Origin: Actinomycetota bacterium
GTDB lineage: Bacteria; Actinomycetota; Acidimicrobiia; Acidimicrobiales; Poriferisodaliceae
Length of the DNA stretch: 14,050 nt
Assembly: GCA_002731665.1 (NCBI GenBank)
Contig: PCCJ01000029.1
Location: forward strand, 1 to 14,050
Direction: 5' to 3'
Shown here in pieces: positions 8,341 through 14,050 of this stretch (the first letter of the stretch is position 1; each line of letters opens with the position of its first letter). Under the pieces are notes generated by a model. The model was given only the letters and a program-made list of their open reading frames with translations. It did not search any database and had not been told where the DNA came from. Both the position numbers and the translations under genes were made by a program.

Positions 8341-8843
8341 TTAATCGCAGTCTCTACTGTCTGGCTAGCTAGCTCAATTGCGGCTAACGCAAACTTGTGC
8401 ATGTTAGCTACTCGCAAATTATTTTGTATTGAAAGCTTCTGAACCGTGTGAACTGGTCCTACACACGCGACCCAACCATGACCGGGAGGGTCTCCATAAG
8501 GATTGCCTTGGGGCCCAGTAGCGCCAGTTTCCCCGATCCCCCAAGTGGTCTCGTACACTGCACTCGCTCGTTCTGCTTGATAACGAGCGAACAGTTCTGT
8601 AGCTCCCTTCATACCACGGGGAATCGGTTGATTATGAGACAAAATTTTTCTTCCGACGGAGGTGTAGACAATCATCCCACCCACATAGAAATCGCTGGCA
8701 CCATCAACTCCGACTAAGGCAGCGTTTATAAGCCCACCAGATGCAGATTCTGAAACTGCTATTTTTTGATTTGCTCTACGCAATAGGCCTGCCAGCCCTT
8801 CTGCCGCCCGTACTAGGTCAGCAAACGTAGGTTCTGTTGTCAC
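8337..8843 (-). CDS. Short CinA C-terminal-domain protein, divergent active site
   Basis: This 168-residue protein consists of one CinA C-terminal (PncC, NMN deamidase) domain with no N-terminal MoaB-like domain. It shows KIAVSESASGGLINAALVGV (27-46), GASDFYVGGMIVYTS (48-62) and GETGATGPQGNPYGDPPGHG (104-123), in the order of the family's AESCTGG, YSN..K and GIAGPDGG motifs. Two changes stand out against E. coli PncC as I recall it: the lysine after YSN is aligned with Arg65, and the second arginine of the C-terminal GDR..VR motif is absent, leaving only Arg144. It may act on a different amide or nucleotide, or only bind. The start is GTG at 8843, overlapping the CoA-transferase A stop (GTGA, 8840-8843). 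This is strong translational coupling to a catabolic CoA-transferase, so a pathway-specific job is likelier than general NAD salvage. Confidence 0.8.
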   Translation of the reverse strand: MTTEPTFADLVRAAEGLAGLLRRANQKIAVSESASGGLINAALVGVDGASDFYVGGMIVYTSVGRKILSHNQPIPRGMKGATELFARYQAERASAVYETTWGIGETGATGPQGNPYGDPPGHGWVACVGPVHTVQKLSIQNNLRVANMHKFALAAIELASQTVETAIK

Positions 8844-11311
8844 AGCGCACCACTAACTGCAATATCAGCGATTTCGTCTGCCGTTAACTTTAAGTGGTCA
8901 GAGAGAATTTCAAAAGTATGCTCGCCAAGTAATGGTGACGCGCTTAACGGCCCGTGATCATACTTGTCAATCATGTACTGATGGCCTGCATACGGGACTT
9001 CTCCCATCGCTCCATGAACGTGTCTTGTGTAGAATTTCATATGCTCATACTGCTTGTCGACAAGCAGGTCGCTACTACGTTGCACCAAACCTGCTGGAAT
9101 GCCAGCTTCAAGCAAGGTTGACTCTAGCTGCTTACCATCGGCTGGTCTGGTCCACGCAGCTATTTCTATATCTATTTGATCATGTGCGTCGTTTCTTCCC
9201 TCTCTGGTCAGCAAAGAGGGATCTTCTGCCCACTTGGGTTTGTTCATCAAACGACATAGGTCAGACCAATTAGCATCATCTTTAATAGTGATTGCTATCC
9301 ATCGATCTTCGCCATGAACTGGGTAGACCCCTTGGGGGACATTTTGCGGGTCTCTGTTACCTGCGCGCATTGGTTTTTCACCCGATACCTGATACGCCAA
9401 AAGTTCTGGAGCTAGTAACTGCAGACCGCATTCAAGTTGAGCGGCATCAATTGTGCAACCTTTGCCAGTTCGTTCAAGTCGGTCAATGGCAGCGAGCACT
9501 GCCGGAGTTAAAAAACGAGGAGAGATCGTGTCGGTATATGCAAGATATGGCCCATCGGGTGGAAGGTCAGACCAGCCAAACACTTCGTAGAACCCAGCTA
9601 TTGCTGCGGCGTGGTACCCGTAGCCCGCCAGGGGTGACAAGGGGCTTCCAGATGACAATAACGACGTGTGAACAATTATCGCGTCTGGGTTCAAGGCTCT
9701 GATTGTTTCATCATCTAGGCCAGTTCGACCAAACGCTCCAGGACTCCAGGACTCCACGACTACATCGGCCCATTCCACGAGACGCTTAGCAACATCGAAC
9801 CCACTTGGGTTTTTCATATCGATATCGATACCCAGTTTCGAAGTGTTGAAAGTTCCGAAAAATTGAGACATGTTCACATCATTGATGTTGTCTTTAAAAG
9901 GTGGGTTTAACCTCAACGGATCTAGTCGAGAACCTGATTCAACTCTCACTACAGTTGCTCCATGGTCCGCAAGCGCTTTCGCAGTTATGGGGCCTACCCC
10001 GACCCAAGCGAAATCAGCTACTTTTAGTCCTTCTAAAGGCAAGTCCGACTTTGGGATTTCACGATCTTGGGGAAAGGTCGAGCGAGCGGCCAGCTCATCT
10101 CGTATCTCTTTTGAGTGTTCGTTGATACGCGGTGGCTTTCGTTTCCCTTTCACGCGTTTGTTGTCAAAGGAAACATACCCACCAGGTAGCTTCACATTGT
10201 CCAAACCTCTGCCCGTTTCGGATTCAACCCAAAAGTTTCTGATAGCAAGGTGATCAAAATTCATTAAATCTTCAGCGTCATTTATTGGGGCTAAGGTAGC
10301 GCCTAATTTCAATGCTCTGCGCATCAACGTGTCTTTTGGGTAGCGCTTACACAGGTTTGCTACTGCGTTGTAAAGATCTTCGAAAGTGTGTTCAGCAGGC
10401 TCGCCGTTAAGCACGCGATTATCGAATGTCATCCAGTCTTCGTTAGTCCAACTTTCATCAACGATACCTTCCTCGAGCAACCAGGGAAGCAACGCTTCAA
10501 TCAACTCGCCTCGACATATGGCTATTAGCCAACCATCGGAAGTGGGAACACGAAGTTGCAGTGCAATCGCCAGCCGAACTTCTGTTCCCGTTCGGTGAAT
10601 ATCTTTTCCTTGGATTTCATAGGCTTCCATTGCGTTAAGCAGAGTCCACGTCATTACGGCCTGAGCAGAGACAACTACTTTTTGTCCCTCTCCGGTTGTC
10701 AGCATTCTCCTGTGGCTAACGAGAGCTGCCACCGCAGCTTCGGCTCCTGCGTGTCTCCATACTTGGGGAATCGTGGCTTTGACGGGTGCACGTTCGGGCA
10801 CTCCCTGAACGTTTACTGGCCCGCCTAGGGACGCTAGGGTAAGCTCGGAACACGGATCGCTGACACGAGGCCCAGACTCACCGAATGGGGTTATCAACAC
10901 GTGAACTAGTTTCTGGTTTTTTGCTAATATGTCCTCACTGGAAATCCCTGCTTGAGCAAGCATTCCTGGGGTATCAGATTCAAAAATAAAATCAGCAGTC
11001 TCAATAAGTTCCTCAATTAGAAACCGGCCGTTCTGTGTATCTAAATCGATCACGATTGACCGTTTGTTTGAGTTGTAGGCACAGAATTGCAAGCTACGAA
11101 GATCAGACTCGTCATCTTTTTGTAATGGCAAAGCGGCTCGACTTCTAACACCTCCAACAGGTTCAACTTTTATTACGTCTGCGCCTAGTTCTCCAAGCAT
11201 CCACGAGCCAAGTTCTCCGCGTTCATCAGTGAGATCCAAGACACGCATTCCATCGAGTGGCAGCGCCGATGAAACATCTTCCTTTAGCTTGTTTGAATTT
11301 GCTTGTTTCAT
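8840..11311 (-). CDS. Tandem-domain family III CoA-transferase A (CaiB/BaiF x2), first gene of operon
   Basis: From the ATG at 11311 the protein has 823 residues and two CaiB/BaiF units: residues about 18-400 (LDGMRVLDLTDERGELGSWM) and about 424-815 (LEGLKVADFAWVGVGPITAK, then LADHGATVVRVESGS). Domain 1 has Trp185 (IPQVWRHA) at the catalytic Asp position and domain 2 keeps the Asp (D594 in AYTDTISPRF), the same pattern as the paralogue at 4261-6672. Domain 2 also carries ESWSPGAFGRTGLD and a GRxGxGQ-like ERTGKGCTIDAAQ. The frame continues to an ATG at 11386, but that would overlap the divergent gene by 22 bases and add 25 atypical residues. The 11311 ATG has GAGAG 4 bases upstream and leaves a 53-base divergent intergenic region, so I prefer it. 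It probably activates the pathway substrate as a CoA thioester; the substrate is unknown. Confidence 0.88.
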   Translation of the reverse strand: MKQANSNKLKEDVSSALPLDGMRVLDLTDERGELGSWMLGELGADVIKVEPVGGVRSRAALPLQKDDESDLRSLQFCAYNSNKRSIVIDLDTQNGRFLIEELIETADFIFESDTPGMLAQAGISSEDILAKNQKLVHVLITPFGESGPRVSDPCSELTLASLGGPVNVQGVPERAPVKATIPQVWRHAGAEAAVAALVSHRRMLTTGEGQKVVVSAQAVMTWTLLNAMEAYEIQGKDIHRTGTEVRLAIALQLRVPTSDGWLIAICRGELIEALLPWLLEEGIVDESWTNEDWMTFDNRVLNGEPAEHTFEDLYNAVANLCKRYPKDTLMRRALKLGATLAPINDAEDLMNFDHLAIRNFWVESETGRGLDNVKLPGGYVSFDNKRVKGKRKPPRINEHSKEIRDELAARSTFPQDREIPKSDLPLEGLKVADFAWVGVGPITAKALADHGATVVRVESGSRLDPLRLNPPFKDNINDVNMSQFFGTFNTSKLGIDIDMKNPSGFDVAKRLVEWADVVVESWSPGAFGRTGLDDETIRALNPDAIIVHTSLLSSGSPLSPLAGYGYHAAAIAGFYEVFGWSDLPPDGPYLAYTDTISPRFLTPAVLAAIDRLERTGKGCTIDAAQLECGLQLLAPELLAYQVSGEKPMRAGNRDPQNVPQGVYPVHGEDRWIAITIKDDANWSDLCRLMNKPKWAEDPSLLTREGRNDAHDQIDIEIAAWTRPADGKQLESTLLEAGIPAGLVQRSSDLLVDKQYEHMKFYTRHVHGAMGEVPYAGHQYMIDKYDHGPLSASPLLGEHTFEILSDHLKLTADEIADIAVSGAL

Positions 11312-11364
11312 TGATCTCTCGATTACCCCTTCATGTCTTCCCCAATAGACGATAGTTTGCTTAG
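11312..11364. promoter_or_regulatory. Short divergent intergenic region with candidate promoters
   Basis: These 53 bases separate the start codons of CoA-transferase A (minus) and the acyl-CoA-dehydrogenase-fold gene (plus), so both promoters must sit here or inside the coding ends. On the plus strand, TAGTTT (11353-11358) fits the actinobacterial -10 pattern TANNNT, exactly where a leaderless transcript starting at the ATG 11365 would need it; no convincing -35 is visible. On the minus strand, TATCGT (complement of 11350-11355) is a possible -10 for the operon. No inverted repeat like the TetR operators at 13429-13480 is seen here. Both calls are weak. Confidence 0.3.
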
Positions 11365-12513
11365 ATGGCCGATGGGTGTAGTTCAATAAGAGAAGAGCTC
11401 AAACCGATACTTGATCTGGTGGAAAGCAAAGCTCACGCTGCCGATAAACTTCGCCAGCCAGACTTGGAAGTCATCAAAAAACTGGCCGAGAGTGATCTTT
11501 TAAATCTATTAGTGCCTAGAGAATACGGTGGCAGAGGAGAACCTCTTTCTGTTCTTGTCGAATTCTCCGAGACGCTCGCATTCTCTCATGGCTCAACTGC
11601 CTGGGTAGCAATGACGTGTAACGAGGAAGCTGGTATCGCCGCTGCATACTTACCTCCGGAGAACCTAAAAGATCTTTGGTCGCGTCAGCCTGACGTGATA
11701 ATCGCTGGTTCCGGTGTTCCTCATGGAAGAGCCCACAAAGTTGAGGGCGGCTGGGAATTGTCAGGACGGTGGAATTTTGTGAGCGGGTGCACTTCTTCCG
11801 ATAAATGGATACTCAACAGCATCGTCCAAGATTCATCTCCACTTCAGTTATGTTTCGCTCTACTTAATGCAGATTATTCTTTAATAGAAAAGACTTGGTT
11901 CACCTCTGGGCTTAGAGGAACTGGGTCCAACGATGTGGTACTCCATAATCACTTTGTTCCGTATGACTCCGTTGGAGTCGTGGCCAATCACTCTCTACCT
12001 ATTCCCGAAACTCCGTTCTACCGACTGCCGTCTGGACTAAGATTTCCCTTTCCAAAAACCGGCATCGCAACCGGTTTGGCATTTCGAGCGATTCACGAAT
12101 TCAAGAAGTTATGCGGTACCAAAAAACCTCTGAACTCAAAACTTGAGTTGCGTAATCGACCTGACGCTTCTGCCGCTATCGCTAAAGCCGAGGCGTTGGT
12201 TCGCTCCGGAAAAGCATGGGTTACTGAGACGCTCCACGATGTGTGGGCTAGCGTCGCAGCCGGATCCGAAGTGACTTCTGAACGACATGCTTTGGCCCGG
12301 CTAGCTTGCTCGTGGTCAGTGCAAAATTCTGTAGCAGCAGTTGAGCTCATTACCTTATCTGCCGGTAGTAGCTCAAATTTTGAAACATCGCCACTCTCGC
12401 AGCTAGCTGCAGATATCAGGGCTGTTGCCGGCCATTTCACGGTTGGGAACTACCAAATCGACACTGCAGGAAGAGTCTTACTCGGACTTGATTCGGACGA
12501 TCGTTCTTTTTAG
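11365..12513 (+). CDS. Acyl-CoA-dehydrogenase-fold flavoprotein, probably a flavin-dependent monooxygenase (HsaA/DszC-like)
   Basis: This 382-residue protein has the acyl-CoA dehydrogenase fold. The N-terminal helical part includes LLVPREYGGRGEPLS (48-62). The beta part has the flavin-contact strand ELSGRWNFVSGCTSSDKWIL (131-150) and the loop GLRGTGSNDVVLHNHFVP (182-199). The C-terminal helices include DIRAVAGHFTVG (350-361) and a GR..LG ending. These resemble the two-component monooxygenase branch (HsaA, HpaB-like hydroxylases, DszC) more than true dehydrogenases, and I see no obvious catalytic Glu motif. Such enzymes take reduced flavin from a separate reductase and hydroxylate aromatic rings or oxidise sulfur. 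It is the only plus-strand enzyme gene and is divergent from the operon. The ATG at 11365 has no Shine-Dalgarno; the next in-frame Met is at residue 83. A dehydrogenase role remains possible. Confidence 0.85.
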   Translation: MADGCSSIREELKPILDLVESKAHAADKLRQPDLEVIKKLAESDLLNLLVPREYGGRGEPLSVLVEFSETLAFSHGSTAWVAMTCNEEAGIAAAYLPPENLKDLWSRQPDVIIAGSGVPHGRAHKVEGGWELSGRWNFVSGCTSSDKWILNSIVQDSSPLQLCFALLNADYSLIEKTWFTSGLRGTGSNDVVLHNHFVPYDSVGVVANHSLPIPETPFYRLPSGLRFPFPKTGIATGLAFRAIHEFKKLCGTKKPLNSKLELRNRPDASAAIAKAEALVRSGKAWVTETLHDVWASVAAGSEVTSERHALARLACSWSVQNSVAAVELITLSAGSSSNFETSPLSQLAADIRAVAGHFTVGNYQIDTAGRVLLGLDSDDRSF

Positions 12514-12523
12514 CTTTCGTTTA

Positions 12524-13324
12524 TCAGTTTTCTGCCGTATCGGATCTGTGCAAACTGACCGCTATACCTGACAGCGCTGATGTCGCTGGTGGGAAACGCT
12601 CGAACACTAGAGGGTCATGACCGGGAACAATGACCCCATCTTCGCCAGCTAATTCTCTCAAAATCTCATAGCCATCTATCATCTTGCCTACGTCTAGGAC
12701 GATTGGAAAGGGCCGTTCTTCATCCATATTTTCGTAATAGTGAGTCGCGTCAGAGGCCAAAACAACAATGCCAGAACCCGTGTCAACTCGGACCACTTGC
12801 AAACCGCGGGTATGCCCGCCTACGTGGTGCATCGAAAGGCCTGGAGCAAGCTCCACATCACCGCTGTGAAATCGAACCTTCTCATCAAATACTCGTTCGA
12901 CTAAATCTTTAATGTGCTCAACCGCAAACGCGTGCCTTATGGCTTTTCTTCCCATATCTCTTCCTGTCGCAAACGCCATTTCTTCGTCTTGGACATGGAA
13001 CGTTGCATTCGGGAACTGCTTGACGCCGCCAGCATGGTCATAATGAAAATGTGTCAAGATCACATCAGCTACTTCGCTGGCCTTAACTTCTAGTAATGCC
13101 AGCGCTTCTTCTGCGGTGCGAAGCAGCGTTCTATTTCTTTGCCGGGCATCGGAGCTCTCGAAGCCAGTGTCAACAACCCAGTTTCGTCCGTTAGCGTCGC
13201 GGATCAACCAGATAAAGTAGTCCATCGGCATAGCTGAATTTTCATGGGGGTCACCACCCAAAAAATGTTCGCTTCGAACAGCATCTCTCTGCGCATACTT
13301 GATTGCGTAAACCGAATAAGCCAT
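12524..13324 (-). CDS. Metallo-beta-lactamase-fold hydrolase, N-acyl-homoserine-lactonase-like
   Basis: From the ATG at 13324 the protein has 266 residues. It carries a complete di-metal site of the lactonase type: THFHYDHAGG (His92, His94, Asp96, His97), GGHTRG (His171), SDATHYYENM (Asp192) and VPGHDP (His236). NWVVDTGF and the substrate-side YY after the Asp motif resemble AttM/AiiA-type AHL lactonases. The family hydrolyses lactones or esters in the cytosol; many members act on catabolic lactones such as gamma-butyrolactone. The frame extends to an ATG at 13426, but those 34 residues are unlike the family and run almost into the operator, so the 13324 ATG, with AGGG about 9 bases upstream, is preferred. 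It is convergent with the monooxygenase-like gene (10 bases between stops, no terminator seen) and divergent from TetR, whose operators lie upstream and probably control it. Confidence 0.87.
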   Translation of the reverse strand: MAYSVYAIKYAQRDAVRSEHFLGGDPHENSAMPMDYFIWLIRDANGRNWVVDTGFESSDARQRNRTLLRTAEEALALLEVKASEVADVILTHFHYDHAGGVKQFPNATFHVQDEEMAFATGRDMGRKAIRHAFAVEHIKDLVERVFDEKVRFHSGDVELAPGLSMHHVGGHTRGLQVVRVDTGSGIVVLASDATHYYENMDEERPFPIVLDVGKMIDGYEILRELAGEDGVIVPGHDPLVFERFPPATSALSGIAVSLHRSDTAEN

Positions 13325-13428
13325 CAATTCTGCCCTGACTGTTGTTCCTGATAGCAAGATAGTGCGTATCGACACAAATTGCCGTAGATACAGTTGTCCA
13401 TATTTAGCAAGTGAACAGCTGGTCATAC

Positions 13429-13480
13429 CTAACGCTTGTTAGCTTAACTAACAAGCGTTTGCTGACCTAACAACCGTTTG
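13429..13480. promoter_or_regulatory. Triple TetR-type operator between the MBL hydrolase and tetR genes
   Basis: Three 14-base sites lie at an exact 19-base pitch with 5-base spacers: CTAACGCTTGTTAG (13429-13442), CTAACAAGCGTTTG (13448-13461) and CTAACAACCGTTTG (13467-13480). Site 1 has perfect arms of the form CTAAC-N4-GTTAG; sites 2 and 3 differ by one base in the right arm. Read in reverse, site 1 matches site 2 at 13 of 14 positions, so bases 13431-13459 also form a perfect 12-base inverted repeat around CTTAA. Dyads of this size beside a divergent TetR gene are typical binding sites of the neighbouring repressor. Binding here would block both divergent promoters. Confidence 0.75.
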
Positions 13481-13487
13481 ATACGGT
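13459..13487 (+). promoter_or_regulatory. Candidate promoter of the TetR gene
   Basis: TTGCTG (13459-13464) and TACGGT (13482-13487) are separated by 17 bases and resemble a -35/-10 pair. Transcription would begin about 3 bases before the ATG, giving a nearly leaderless message, which is common in actinobacteria. The element is covered by operator sites 2 and 3, consistent with autorepression. The -10 match is weak. Confidence 0.25.
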
Positions 13488-13496
13488 ATCGAATCG

Positions 13497-14050
13497 ATGG
13501 CAAGAACTCTAGACATTCGGAAAACTCCTGTTGGCCCACAACTTCCTCAACAGGAAGCCGTTCGAACCCGTATTTTGGACCAGGCCGCTCACCTTTTCTT
13601 GACTATCGGATACGCAGAAACAACTGTGCGGCGTATGGCTGGAGCAGTGGGGATCAAGGCCGCCTCGCTATACCATCACTTTGGTTCCAAAGACGAAGTA
13701 TTTGAATCGATCCTTACTAGAGGAATCGAAGTCATGGTTGAATCTTTTGACATTGCGAGGTGCACATCAAAGGGCCTTAATGCCAAAGAACAGCTTCGCT
13801 ATCACATACGAGCTCACCTAGGAGCCTTATTTGAGTACGGCCCCTACACAGCAGTTCACGTGTCTAGCTTTCACTTCGCTCCGCCTATTGTGAAACAACA
13901 GATAGTCCCAATTCGAGATGGATACGAAGCCCTCTGGACCTCTCTACTCAACGATCTTAACGCCAAAGACCAGATGTCAATCCCAACAAGCGTCGCCCTT
14001 CACCGACTTATTCTTTTTGGAGCGATGAATAGCACTATCGAATGGTTTGA
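13497..14050 (+). CDS. TetR/AcrR-family transcriptional regulator, C-terminus beyond window
   Basis: The frame opens at ATG 13497 and runs without a stop to the window edge (184 codons visible), so only a short tail should be missing from a typical protein of about 200 residues. Residues about 21-68 form the TetR helix-turn-helix: AVRTRILDQAAHLFLTIGYA, then TTVRRMAGAVGIKAASLYHH and FGSKDEVF. The ligand domain has LRYHIRAHLGALFE, then PPIVKQQIVPIRDGYEALW, like the TetR_C_33 type of the KstR2/FadR group that often senses acyl-CoA or lipid-like ligands (family recall). There is no clear Shine-Dalgarno. It is divergent from the MBL hydrolase across the triple operator, which makes that gene its likeliest target along with itself. 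I found no copy of the operator in the 53-base divergent region upstream of the nine-gene operon. Confidence 0.88.
   Translation, partial: MARTLDIRKTPVGPQLPQQEAVRTRILDQAAHLFLTIGYAETTVRRMAGAVGIKAASLYHHFGSKDEVFESILTRGIEVMVESFDIARCTSKGLNAKEQLRYHIRAHLGALFEYGPYTAVHVSSFHFAPPIVKQQIVPIRDGYEALWTSLLNDLNAKDQMSIPTSVALHRLILFGAMNSTIEWF

Noticed and set aside
4261..11311. Naming either tandem CoA-transferase as DddD (DMSP lyase)
   Set aside because: Only the two-domain architecture and the single working Asp are shared as far as I can see. Tandem CaiB proteins of about 800 residues are widespread in actinobacteria, and no DddD-specific signature could be verified without alignment.
12514..12523. Bidirectional terminator between the convergent genes
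   Set aside because: The 10-base gap and flanking coding ends show no GC-rich hairpin followed by a T run.
13431..13459. Perfect 29-base inverted repeat as a hairpin terminator or attenuator
   Set aside because: The stem is followed by no T run, lies between divergent starts and is repeated as a third single site, which fits protein operators better.
13480..13490. GATACGGTATC palindrome just before the TetR start
   Set aside because: An 11-base dyad of this kind is short and unrelated to the three regular sites. It overlaps the candidate -10 region and could be chance.
13478..13705. Plus-strand open frame of 75 codons at the start of the TetR gene
   Set aside because: It overlaps the TetR helix-turn-helix in another frame; the frame from ATG 13497 gives a full TetR DNA-binding domain.

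Overview
The window reads as a compact bacterial catabolic or sulfur-metabolism region, probably from an actinomycetote and possibly a marine Acidimicrobiia-like lineage. This assignment is inference. It rests on the small DUF6457-type protein, the tandem-domain family III CoA-transferases, the LLM flavoenzyme, the HsaA-like flavin monooxygenase, near-balanced base composition by eye, GTG/TTG starts and weak Shine-Dalgarno sites. A Chloroflexota (SAR202-like) origin is not excluded. There are no RNA genes, insertion sequences, CRISPR arrays or long gene-free stretches.

Layout. From about 11311 down to the left edge, nine genes lie head to tail on the minus strand and almost certainly form one operon. 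In transcription order they are: tandem CaiB/BaiF CoA-transferase A, a short CinA-like protein, a class I SAM methyltransferase, an LLM flavin oxidoreductase, tandem CaiB/BaiF CoA-transferase B, a BisC-type molybdopterin oxidoreductase, a DUF6457 protein, MetY (O-acetylhomoserine sulfhydrylase), and a CoA_binding_2 protein cut by the window edge. Four junctions are 4-base ATGA/GTGA overlaps and the other gaps are 1 to 23 bases. A 53-base divergent region separates this operon from a plus-strand acyl-CoA-dehydrogenase-fold protein (11365-12513) that resembles flavin-dependent monooxygenases. Convergent to that gene, 10 bases away, is a minus-strand metallo-beta-lactamase-fold hydrolase of the AHL-lactonase type. 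It diverges from a TetR regulator (13497 to the right edge), and three copies of a 14-base operator at an exact 19-base pitch lie between the two.

How it may work. Each CoA-transferase has two CaiB halves. The first has a Trp where family III enzymes carry their catalytic Asp, and the second keeps the Asp. Two-domain architecture with one working half is also known for the DMSP CoA-transferase/lyase DddD. Combined with a BisC-type (S- or N-oxide reductase family) enzyme, MetY, a methyltransferase and two flavoenzymes of classes that often oxidise C-S or aromatic substrates, the operon suggests CoA-activation and breakdown of an oxidised or methylated sulfur (or N-oxide) compound, with the sulfur fed into homocysteine or methionine. 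The substrate cannot be read from the sequence. The MBL/TetR pair looks like a separately regulated module for a lactone- or ester-like compound.
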